The notes below the pieces were generated by a model. That model made no database searches. It was not told the DNA's origin and was given only the letters and a program-made list of their open reading frames with translations. From CAZPHI01 sp964586425 (GTDB lineage: Bacteria > Bacillota > Clostridia > Lachnospirales > Lachnospiraceae): DNA of 12,143 nucleotides. The DNA is taken from NCBI GenBank assembly GCA_964586425.1, contig CAZPHI010000063.1, forward strand, positions 1 to 12,143. Direction: 5' to 3'. Made by a program: the position numbers and the translations under genes. Positions 5,612-12,143 of the stretch are shown here, one piece after another (positions within the stretch are counted from its first letter, which is position 1; the number at the start of each line of letters is the position of its first letter).

Positions 5612-7336
5612 ATGGCTTATATTGATGTGTACAAACAATGGTGTGAAAACAAGTATTTTAGCGAGGAAACAAGAGATGAATTGAAATCAATTGCTGGTAA
5701 TGACGCAGAAATCGAGGATAGATTCTATAAGAATCTTGAGTTCGGAACAGGTGGACTTAGAGGTGTTATTGGCAACGGTACAAACCGTATGAATATATAT
5801 ACAGTAAGAAAGGCAACACAGGGGCTTGCAAACTTTATAATTAAGGAGAATGCAGCTGATAGAGGTGTAGCAATTGCATATGACTCAAGAAGAATGTCTC
5901 CTGAATTCGCTGACGAAGCAGCATTATGCCTTAACGCTAATGGAATCAAAGCTTACATATTCCCATCACTTAGACCTACACCAGAGCTTTCTTTTGCAGT
6001 AAGAGAATTAAAATGTATCGCTGGTATAGTTGTTACAGCAAGTCATAATCCACCAGAATATAATGGATATAAGGTATACTGGGAAGATGGCGCTCAGATT
6101 ACAGCACCTAAGGATACTCAGATTATTACAGAAGTTAATAATGTAACAGATTACAATACAGTTAAAACAATGGACAAGGAAGACGCAATGATTTCAGGCC
6201 TTTATAATGTAATTGGTGCTGATCTTGATGATAAATATATTGCTAATCTTAAGAAGATGATTGTTAACCCAGAAGCTATTAAGGCGGTTGCTAATGACCT
6301 TACAATTGTATATACTCCACTTCATGGAACTGGTAATATTCCAGCAAGACGTGTATTAAAGGAATTAGGCTTTAATAATGTATATGTTGTTCCAGAACAG
6401 GCAAAACCAGATGGAAACTTCCCAACAGTGGGATATCCAAACCCTGAGGACCCTAAAGCATTTGCATTAGCATTAGCATTAGCAAAAGAAAAGAATGCAG
6501 ATATCGTTCTTGCAACAGATCCAGATGCTGACAGACTTGGTGTGTATGCCAAGGACTCCAAGACTGGTGAATATGTATCATTCACAGGTAATATGTCTGG
6601 TATGTTAATAGCAGAATACCTTCTTTCACAGAGAAAAGAAAAAGGATTATTGCACAAGAATGGTGCGTTAGTTAAGACTATTGTATCAACTAATATGGCA
6701 GATGCAATTGCAGCAGAATATGATGTCAAATTAATTGAAGTGTTGACAGGATTCAAATACATTGGAGAGCAGATTAAGTTCTTCGAACAGCAGGGAACAT
6801 ATGAGTATGAATTTGGATTTGAAGAGAGCTATGGTTGTCTTGTTGGTACACATGCAAGAGATAAAGATGCTATAGTAGCAGTTATGGCTCTTTGCGAAGC
6901 AGCAGCTTACTATAAGACAAAGAATCTTACTCTTTGGGATCAGATGCTTAATATATTCGACAAATATGGATATTATAAAGAAGGTCTTAAATCAATAACT
7001 CTTAAAGGAGTTGAAGGAGTTGCAAAGATTCAGGAAATGCTTAATAATCTCAGAAAAAATCCACCAGTTAAATTTGGCGAATATGAAGTGCTCGCAGTAA
7101 GAGATTACAAAGAAGATACAATTAAGGATATGAAGACAGGTGAAGTTACTGCTACAGGACTTCCTAATTCTAATGTATTATATTATGATCTTAATGATAA
7201 TGCATGGTGTTGTGCAAGACCATCAGGTACAGAACCTAAGATCAAGTTCTATATGGGTGTAAAAGGTACAAGCCTTGATGATGCTAATAAAAAGTTAGAT
7301 GAACTTACAGAAGCTGTTATGAAAGTTGTAGAATAA
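5612..7336 (+). CDS. Phosphohexomutase (phosphoglucomutase/phosphomannomutase, PgcA/PGM2 type)
   Basis: This enzyme moves a phosphate between C1 and C6 of a hexose, most likely glucose-1-phosphate and glucose-6-phosphate, feeding glycogen and cell-envelope sugar nucleotides. From ATG 5612 it has 574 residues, the length of PgcA/PGM2-type mutases and much longer than GlmM (about 450). All four hallmark sites are present: the phosphoserine loop TASHNP with Ser144, the metal site DPDADR at 303-308, the sugar-specificity loop GFEESYG at 402-408, and the phosphate-binding loop RPSGTEPK at 536-543. The N-terminal FGTGGLRG motif is typical of this subgroup. AAAAAAGGAG ends nine bases before ATG 5612, so the longer in-frame start at 5570, which would read through the promoter and Shine-Dalgarno, is rejected. 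Mannose versus glucose specificity cannot be settled here. Confidence 0.93.
   Translation: MAYIDVYKQWCENKYFSEETRDELKSIAGNDAEIEDRFYKNLEFGTGGLRGVIGNGTNRMNIYTVRKATQGLANFIIKENAADRGVAIAYDSRRMSPEFADEAALCLNANGIKAYIFPSLRPTPELSFAVRELKCIAGIVVTASHNPPEYNGYKVYWEDGAQITAPKDTQIITEVNNVTDYNTVKTMDKEDAMISGLYNVIGADLDDKYIANLKKMIVNPEAIKAVANDLTIVYTPLHGTGNIPARRVLKELGFNNVYVVPEQAKPDGNFPTVGYPNPEDPKAFALALALAKEKNADIVLATDPDADRLGVYAKDSKTGEYVSFTGNMSGMLIAEYLLSQRKEKGLLHKNGALVKTIVSTNMADAIAAEYDVKLIEVLTGFKYIGEQIKFFEQQGTYEYEFGFEESYGCLVGTHARDKDAIVAVMALCEAAAYYKTKNLTLWDQMLNIFDKYGYYKEGLKSITLKGVEGVAKIQEMLNNLRKNPPVKFGEYEVLAVRDYKEDTIKDMKTGEVTATGLPNSNVLYYDLNDNAWCCARPSGTEPKIKFYMGVKGTSLDDANKKLDELTEAVMKVVE
6464..6481 (+). repeat. Hexanucleotide GCATTA triplicate within the mutase gene
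   Basis: Three perfect tandem GCATTA units encode Ala-Leu-Ala-Leu-Ala-Leu in a helix before the metal-binding domain. The repeat is in frame, so unit loss or gain would add or remove two residues. It is probably incidental. Confidence 0.6.
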
Positions 7337-7380
7337 ATATATAGATTATACTTCAAAGTTTCTTAACATTACGAACACAT

Positions 7381-7436
7381 TTAAAACACATTTCATTGCT
7401 AGACTAAGTCTTGTAAATGAGATGTGTTTTAATTTA
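7381..7436. terminator. Long hairpin terminator after the mutase gene, possibly bidirectional
   Basis: The arms at 7381-7397 and 7416-7432 pair over 17 bp with a single G-U wobble. Inside the loop, AGAC and GTCT (7401-7404, 7408-7411) form a small second stem. The outer stem carries AAAACACA on the left and TGTGTTTT on the right, followed by AATTT, so each strand ends in a U-rich run. This suits a factor-independent terminator that works both ways. The 17-bp stem is long for a plain terminator. Confidence 0.7.
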
Positions 7437-7472
7437 CATGTAGAAAAATAAATATAGAAACGAGGTAATAGT

Positions 7473-9047
7473 ATGACAGATAATAATGAATCAAGAGATG
7501 ACAGACCTAGATTTGATCCTTTAACAGGCGAGCCAATTGTATATAATGATGAGATGCAATTCAATAATCAGGAGACTGCTCAGGTATATGAACAGACAGA
7601 TAAGCAGATAGATGAGCAATCAGATAATCAGACTATGGCTCAAGACAATAGTTATGAAGATGATGGCCAATATAGATATAGTGCATCTGATATTGTTAAC
7701 GATGCAACAACATGGCAGACAGCAGGAAATCCTAATCCTTTCGATGCAAAGGCAGCAAAGAAAGCTGCAAAAGCAGCAAAAAAAGCTGCACATACAGCTA
7801 AGAAGGCTAATGAAGGTACCGGTAAGAGAATTGTAAAAAGAGTTGCTGCAAGTATTATGTGTGGTGTAATAGCAGGAGCAGCAATGTATGGCGTGCTGTA
7901 TACTGGTAATCATTATTTCCCTATTACATCTACACAGCAGAAAGCTTCGCAGATACAGAATGTTTCAACTAATATAGCTACTACTACAAGCGGAAGTAAT
8001 ATTATTTCAGAGAATAGCGATACAACATCAAGCTCTGGACTTATGGATGTTAAATCAGTAGTTAAGGCAGCTATGCCTGCAGTAGTCGCAATTAGTGGTA
8101 CTATTCAGACAACATCATCATATGGAAGCATGTATCCATTCTATGGTGGAAACTCTGAATCAACTACAAGTGGAACTGGAATTATTATTGGTAAGAATGA
8201 TACAGAGCTATTAATGGTTACTAATGCACATGTTGTTGATGGAGTAAGCAATCTTACAGTTACATTCATTGATAATGAGCAGGTAAGCGCAACAATCAAA
8301 GGCAGCAAATCAGAAAAAGATATTGCAGTTGTTGCTGTAAATATTGCTGATATAAAGGAAAGTACGATAGGCAAGATAGCAATAGCTGAACTTGGTGATT
8401 CTTCAGAAGTCGAAGTTGGAGATCAGGTCGTAGCTATCGGTAATGCATTAGGTGAAGGACAATCAGCAACTGTAGGCTGGATTAGTGCTTTAAATAGAAC
8501 AATTAGTGTATCTTCAACAACATATGAGAATCTTATTATGACAGATGCTGCAATTAATCCTGGTAACAGCGGTGGTGCACTTCTTAATTCAAAAGGACAG
8601 GTTATAGGTATTAACTCAGCAAAATATGCAGATGAGGATGTAGAAGGTATGGGATATGCAATTCCTATATCATCAGTAACAGACCTTATTAATACACTTA
8701 TGAATAAAGAAACAAGAACAGCAGTTGATAGTAGTAAAGCTTCATATCTTGGTATATCAGGAAGTGATATAACTACTGCAATGTCATCAACTTATGGATA
8801 TCCAGTTGGTATTTTGGTTCGTCAGGTTGAAAGTGATTCAGCAGCTTCACAGGCTGGACTTAGTGTATATGATATTATTACTGGATTTGATGATGAGACA
8901 ATAAAGACTTTTGATGATTTGAAATCTATTATGAAGTATTATGCAGCAGGTGAGAAGGTAACAATAGAGTATTATCATCTTGAGAATGGACAATATATTC
9001 TTAAGTCAGTTGAAGTGACATTAGGACTTAGTCCATCTGCAAAATAA
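7473..9047 (+). CDS. htrA: Membrane-anchored HtrA/DegP-type serine protease with PDZ domain
   Basis: HtrA proteases degrade misfolded proteins at the outer face of the membrane. This one has 524 residues and starts at 7473 after GAGGT (7462-7466). Residues 1-120 form an unusually long cytosolic tail. It opens with FDPLTGEPI, continues Gln/Asp/Glu-rich, and then has an Ala/Lys helix at about 91-112 with repeating KAAKKAA. The membrane helix is about 124-144. The trypsin-like domain carries the triad His253 (TNAHVVDG), Asp283 (KDIAVVAV) and Ser366 (NPGNSGGALL). One PDZ domain spans about 425-518 (YLGISG, GILVRQV, SAASQAGL, DIITGFDD). All catalytic residues are intact. Transcription is bounded by hairpins on both sides. 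I see no convincing promoter in the 40 bases after the upstream hairpin, so read-through or a weak promoter must supply it. Confidence 0.94.
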   Translation: MTDNNESRDDRPRFDPLTGEPIVYNDEMQFNNQETAQVYEQTDKQIDEQSDNQTMAQDNSYEDDGQYRYSASDIVNDATTWQTAGNPNPFDAKAAKKAAKAAKKAAHTAKKANEGTGKRIVKRVAASIMCGVIAGAAMYGVLYTGNHYFPITSTQQKASQIQNVSTNIATTTSGSNIISENSDTTSSSGLMDVKSVVKAAMPAVVAISGTIQTTSSYGSMYPFYGGNSESTTSGTGIIIGKNDTELLMVTNAHVVDGVSNLTVTFIDNEQVSATIKGSKSEKDIAVVAVNIADIKESTIGKIAIAELGDSSEVEVGDQVVAIGNALGEGQSATVGWISALNRTISVSSTTYENLIMTDAAINPGNSGGALLNSKGQVIGINSAKYADEDVEGMGYAIPISSVTDLINTLMNKETRTAVDSSKASYLGISGSDITTAMSSTYGYPVGILVRQVESDSAASQAGLSVYDIITGFDDETIKTFDDLKSIMKYYAAGEKVTIEYYHLENGQYILKSVEVTLGLSPSAK

Positions 9048-9073
9048 AAATATAAAATATTTATTGATTTTAT

Positions 9074-9122
9074 AAACCGAGCCGAAAACTTCCTTTGTTT
9101 AGGGAGAAGAGGCTCGGTTTTT
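9074..9122 (+). terminator. Strong factor-independent terminator after htrA
   Basis: AAACCGAGCC at 9074-9083 pairs perfectly with GGCTCGGTTT at 9111-9120, followed by more T (TTTTT at 9118-9122). The apical part folds further: CTTCCT (9089-9094) pairs with AGGGAG (9101-9106) around a 6-base loop. Only a small GAAAA/AAGA internal loop separates the two stems. It closes the htrA unit just before the clpX promoter. Confidence 0.92.
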
Positions 9123-9124
9123 GG

Positions 9125-9153
9125 TTGAATAATATTACTAATAGTTATATAAT
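9125..9153 (+). promoter_or_regulatory. Near-consensus housekeeping promoter for the clpX unit
   Basis: TTGAAT at 9125-9130 and TATAAT at 9148-9153 stand at the ideal 17-base spacing. The -35 starts two bases after the htrA terminator. Transcription should start at about 9160, giving a 40-50 base leader before the clpX start. Confidence 0.8.
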
Positions 9154-9160
9154 TAATGTG

Positions 9161-9177
9161 TTAGCGCAATAAGCTAA
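9161..9177. promoter_or_regulatory. Small dyad at the predicted clpX transcription start
   Basis: TTAGC-N7-GCTAA is a perfect 5-bp inverted repeat at the expected +1 position. It could be a small operator or a hairpin at the 5' end of the mRNA. It shares the outer TTAGC/GCTAA of the CIRCE heat-shock element but lacks the inner ACTC/GAGT and the proper spacing, so it is not CIRCE. Confidence 0.3.
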
Positions 9178-9203
9178 AATACTTATGAATGGATGGAAAC
9201 TTA

Positions 9204-10619
9204 ATGCTAGAGAATAAAAATAATAACACAGATTTAGATAATGTGTCTAATTCCCAGAAGCAGGATAATATACCAGATAATACTATTGATACAGATGAAT
9301 ATGAGAAAATCTGCTATATGTGCAGAAGAACAGAAAGCAAGGCTGGTAAGATGATATCAATGGCCGGCAATATATATATATGTCCAGATTGCCTTCAAAA
9401 GACAATGGATTCAATTAATAATAGTAATATTAATTATGAGGATATGATGAAGAATATGCCATTTGGTATGGATATGTCAAACCTCACTAATTTTGAGATA
9501 CCTAAGAGCCAGCAGATTAAGAAAAAATCACCGGAAAAGAAGGTTGAGTTAAAGCCGATTGATTTAAAAACAATTCCGGCACCTCATGAAATCAAGCAAA
9601 GACTTGATGAATATGTAGTAGGTCAGGAATATGCCAAAAAGGTTATGTCTGTAGCTGTTTATAATCATTACAAAAGAGTTGCAACTAATACAATGGATGA
9701 AATCGAAATTGAAAAATCAAATATGCTTATGATTGGACCAACAGGAAGTGGTAAAACATTCCTTGTTAAGACATTAGCAAAATTACTAGATGTTCCACTT
9801 GCAATTGCAGATGCAACATCACTTACAGAGGCTGGATATATTGGAGATGATATTGAAAGTGTCGTTTCAAAATTATTAGCAGCAGCTGATAATGATGTGG
9901 AGAAGGCTGAAAGAGGAATTATATTCATAGATGAGATAGACAAAATAGCTAAAAAGAAAGAAACCAGAAGCAGAGATGTAAGTGGAGAGTCTGTTCAGCA
10001 GGGAATGCTTAAACTTTTAGAGGGCAGCGATGTAGAAGTACCAGTTGGAGCAAGCAGCAAGAATGCAATGGTACCACTTACTACTGTTAATACTAGGAAT
10101 ATTTTATTTATTTGTGGAGGAGCTTTCCCGGATTTAGAGGATGTTATCAAAGAAAGACTTAATAAACAGGCATCAATGGGATTTGTAGCTGATCTAAAAG
10201 ATAAGTATGATGATGATCCTGATATACTCAGTAAAGTTACAATAGAGGATTTAAAAACATTTGGAATGATACCAGAATTTATTGGACGTTTGCCAATAAT
10301 ATTCACTCTAAAATCACTTACAAAGGATATGCTTGTTTCAGTATTAAAAGAACCAAAGAATGCAATATTGAAACAATATCAGAAGCTTTTGGCATTGGAT
10401 GAGGTTGAGCTTAAGTTTGATGATTCGGCATTAGAAGCAATTGCAGAAAAGGCATTAGAGAAGAAAACAGGAGCTAGAGCACTTAGATCAATTATAGAAG
10501 AATTTATGCTTGATATAATGTATCAGGTACCAAGAGATAATTCAATTGGGACTGTAACTATCACTGGTGATTATATTAACCAGAAAGGTGGACCTAAGAT
10601 AGAACTTAGGGGAATTTAA
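9204..10619 (+). CDS. clpX: ClpX-type AAA+ unfoldase, divergent
   Basis: ClpX unfolds tagged proteins with ATP and feeds them to ClpP. This protein has 471 residues from ATG 9204, which has GGATGGA seven bases before it; an in-frame ATG at 9189 lacks a ribosome binding site. The N-terminal zinc domain is present as C37-x2-C40-x19-C60-x2-C63. Walker A is GPTGSGKT (178-185), Walker B has Asp243-Glu244, the pore loop is GYIG (211-214), and the arginine-finger region reads PEFIGRLP. Sensor 2 reads GARALRSI. Three departures stand out. The ClpP-docking IGF is MGF (325-327). The RKH substrate loop is replaced by a SSKN stretch. The N-terminal tail and linker are longer, making the protein about 45 residues over the usual length. 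No clpP or tig lies beside it, so it may be a ClpX paralogue rather than the canonical one. Confidence 0.9.
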   Translation: MLENKNNNTDLDNVSNSQKQDNIPDNTIDTDEYEKICYMCRRTESKAGKMISMAGNIYICPDCLQKTMDSINNSNINYEDMMKNMPFGMDMSNLTNFEIPKSQQIKKKSPEKKVELKPIDLKTIPAPHEIKQRLDEYVVGQEYAKKVMSVAVYNHYKRVATNTMDEIEIEKSNMLMIGPTGSGKTFLVKTLAKLLDVPLAIADATSLTEAGYIGDDIESVVSKLLAAADNDVEKAERGIIFIDEIDKIAKKKETRSRDVSGESVQQGMLKLLEGSDVEVPVGASSKNAMVPLTTVNTRNILFICGGAFPDLEDVIKERLNKQASMGFVADLKDKYDDDPDILSKVTIEDLKTFGMIPEFIGRLPIIFTLKSLTKDMLVSVLKEPKNAILKQYQKLLALDEVELKFDDSALEAIAEKALEKKTGARALRSIIEEFMLDIMYQVPRDNSIGTVTITGDYINQKGGPKIELRGI

Positions 10620-10659
10620 CACTATTTAATTGATTAATGCGGAACGGATGGAGATTAAG

Positions 10660-11826
10660 ATGGAGAATGGTAATAGGAATATTCTTGAAGATAATGACTA
10701 TTCTAAAGAATTGAGCAGAATAGAGGAACTTGGCGGGGATTCTAAACGATATAAAGAAGAAGAGTTTTCACTTGCACAGCTCGTAGAAATTCGTAAAGGT
10801 CTTGAGGCTGGTATTGATATATCTGCATATGATAAGAAAGAGCTGGAATGGTTCATTATGCAGGAAGTCAGAAAGGCTAAAAAGGATAATATAGATATGG
10901 GTCCATATCTCGATAAAGAATATAATTGGATGCAGTTAGCTGAAATTCGTGAAGGCTTGTCGAATGGTATAGATGTGAGTAGATATACAAATCCAGAATT
11001 ACTTTCATTGCAGATGCATCAAATCCGTCGAGGTCTTGAAGAAGGCATAGATGTTTCAAAATATATGGACAAGGATTATGATTGGTTCCAGATGGAAGAA
11101 ATTCGAAAGGGACTGATGAAAGGCATTGATATATCACAATATGCTGACATAAAATATGACTATATGATTATGCGTGAGCTTAGACTTACATATGAGAATA
11201 ACATTGATTTAAAAGAATTTGCAGATGCTGGATATGATTGGAGAGTGTTACGTTCAATTAAGAATGCAATGCTTGATAATATTGATATTGTTAAGTATGT
11301 TAAGCAGAACTTTGATTATGACCAATTAGATGCGATTGTGGAGGCTATTAAAGCTGGCGTTAATATCGAGCCATATGCAAAGTATGAGACATATGGACAA
11401 CAGTTAAGAGAGATAACACTCGGTATATTAAGTGGAGTTAATGTGGATATATATGCTACAGGAGAATTCACATGGCTGCAGATGAGAGAGATTCGAATTG
11501 GACTGGAAGAGCACTATGATGTAAGCATATATGCACGTCCATTATTTTCATGGCAACAGATGAAGGAAATCCGTCTTGCATATGAAGAGGGACTTGATGT
11601 AACAAAGATAGCTCAGATTGGTTATTCTGCAAGTGATATGATAGAATTAAAGGAAAAGATGAAGAATGAATCTGAAGACTTCAATGAGGAGCAGACTAAG
11701 CAGATTATATTAGGCCTGGAAGATGATTTGGATGTTAATGTGTATGCAGATGTTAAGTATACAGCTGAGCAGATGGAAAAGATGCGATTGGAGTTGTTAG
11801 AAAAAAAATTAAGAGGAGACCAGTAG
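10660..11826 (+). CDS. 26-residue tandem-repeat protein of unknown function
   Basis: From ATG 10660 (GGAG at 10650-10653, six-base spacer) the protein has 388 residues. In-frame alternatives are ATG 10648 and TTG 10630, both with weaker ribosome binding sites. After an acidic N-terminal segment (1-34) it consists almost wholly of 26-residue units. Eleven run without any insertion at 35-320, then come a 19-residue partial, one full unit (340-365) and a 23-residue terminal partial. The pattern is aromatic at positions 2 and 4, Leu/Met 7, Ile 10, Arg 11, Gly-Leu 13-14, Gly/Asn 17, Ile-Asp-Val 18-20 and Tyr 23. A typical unit holds QMxEIRxGLExGIDVSxYA. Each unit looks like one amphipathic helix plus a short extended turn, which suggests a solenoid. 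There is no signal peptide, membrane helix, cysteine or catalytic motif. It lies 40 bases after clpX and is probably co-transcribed. A binding or adaptor role is inferred. Confidence 0.85.
   Translation: MENGNRNILEDNDYSKELSRIEELGGDSKRYKEEEFSLAQLVEIRKGLEAGIDISAYDKKELEWFIMQEVRKAKKDNIDMGPYLDKEYNWMQLAEIREGLSNGIDVSRYTNPELLSLQMHQIRRGLEEGIDVSKYMDKDYDWFQMEEIRKGLMKGIDISQYADIKYDYMIMRELRLTYENNIDLKEFADAGYDWRVLRSIKNAMLDNIDIVKYVKQNFDYDQLDAIVEAIKAGVNIEPYAKYETYGQQLREITLGILSGVNVDIYATGEFTWLQMREIRIGLEEHYDVSIYARPLFSWQQMKEIRLAYEEGLDVTKIAQIGYSASDMIELKEKMKNESEDFNEEQTKQIILGLEDDLDVNVYADVKYTAEQMEKMRLELLEKKLRGDQ
10762..11619 (+). repeat. Eleven in-frame 78-base coding repeats
   Basis: These encode the indel-free block of 26-residue units. 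The units are diverged at DNA level but keep exact 78-base phase, so the array looks old and under protein-level selection rather than freshly duplicated. Conserved codon patches encode EIR-GL and GIDV in most units; the units at about residues 165-268 are the most diverged. Confidence 0.85.
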
Positions 11827-11827
11827 A

Positions 11828-12143
11828 ATGGATTTTAACATTGATACAAAAGAACTGGATGAACTGCTAAAATCTTTAGAACAGTCTGAAACTAACAATT
11901 CAACTAGTAGTACTAAGGTTAGAATTTCTGCTGACCGAATGGAAGCATATATTACTTTGGCTATTCCGGCCTATGGCGAAGAATATACAGATAAGCAGTT
12001 GTTAGATATACTTAAAGAATATGGCGTAAAACAGGGAATTGATAAAGAACAGATTCAAAGAATTATTTCAGAACAAATATATGGTACAGAGATAAAGGTT
12101 GCAACGGGTAAAGGAACAGAAGACGGTAAAGATGGATATTATG
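11828..12143 (+). CDS. FapA family protein (DUF342), N-terminal part; runs off the window
   Basis: This partial gene starts at ATG 11828 with AGGAG at 11814-11818, inside the last codons of the repeat protein gene, one base past its stop. About 105 codons are visible. An acidic, Ser/Thr-rich lead (1-30) is followed by VRISADRMEAYITL, then a YTDKQLLDILKEYGVKQGID segment and the IYGTEIKVATGK...DGKDGYY stretch. This pattern marks the N-terminal domain of FapA/DUF342 proteins. In Vibrio, FapA affects polar targeting of the glucose-specific IIA protein and flagellation. In non-flagellar Firmicutes the role is not established. The C-terminal beta-helical and coiled-coil part expected for the family lies beyond the window. 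The tight junction indicates one operon with the repeat protein and clpX. Confidence 0.8.
   Translation, partial: MDFNIDTKELDELLKSLEQSETNNSTSSTKVRISADRMEAYITLAIPAYGEEYTDKQLLDILKEYGVKQGIDKEQIQRIISEQIYGTEIKVATGKGTEDGKDGYY

Noticed and set aside
9161..9177. CIRCE heat-shock operator before clpX
   Set aside because: Only the outer TTAGC/GCTAA bases match. The 9-bp arms and 9-base spacer of CIRCE are absent. No CtsR direct repeat was seen either.
10762..11619. CRISPR-like array in the 78-base repeats
   Set aside because: The period is in frame with one continuous protein, the repeats are diverged, and there is no repeat-spacer structure.

Overview
The window looks like chromosomal DNA of a low-GC Gram-positive gut-type Clostridia, most likely Lachnospiraceae. 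This rests on AT-rich codon use, strong GGAGG-type ribosome binding sites, a cdaA-cdaR pair, an HtrA with a cytosolic N-terminal tail opening with an FDPLTGEPI motif, and a 26-residue repeat protein of a style I associate with that family. The family assignment is inference. Every supported gene is on the + strand, and I see no mobile element, CRISPR array, tRNA or rRNA.

Layout. (1) 1-449: the C-terminal receiver domain of a hybrid sensor kinase or response regulator, cut by the window edge. It has no start codon in its frame and an in-frame stop just upstream, so a frame break is likely near 33-66. (2) 452-1552: a membrane-anchored extracytoplasmic protein with a bacterial Ig-like domain and a long repetitive Asn/Thr/Pro/Asp linker. 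(3) 1643-5255: a probable c-di-AMP operon with a small two-helix membrane protein, a polytopic membrane protein with a Tyr/Asp-rich cytosolic motif, diadenylate cyclase CdaA, and its regulator CdaR (YbbR), whose start overlaps the end of cdaA. (4) 5290-5556: an HPr-family phosphocarrier. (5) 5612-7336: a 574-residue phosphohexomutase with its own promoter, followed by a long terminator-like hairpin. (6) 7473-9047: a membrane-anchored HtrA-type serine protease with a PDZ domain, closed by a strong terminator. (7) 9204 to the end: a new transcription unit from a near-consensus promoter, with a ClpX-type AAA+ unfoldase, a protein built almost wholly of 26-residue repeats, and the N-terminus of a FapA/DUF342 protein that runs off the window.

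How the genes may work together. Units 3-5 join c-di-AMP synthesis to sugar-phosphate metabolism. Many Firmicutes have glmM after cdaA-cdaR; here an HPr and a PgcA/PGM2-type mutase follow instead. Units 6-7 bring together envelope proteolysis and cytosolic unfolding. The most unusual unit is the last one: a ClpX relative with altered substrate and protease-contact loops and no adjacent clpP, co-directional with a regular repeat protein and a FapA-like protein. Whether these three form a functional module is a hypothesis from gene order.
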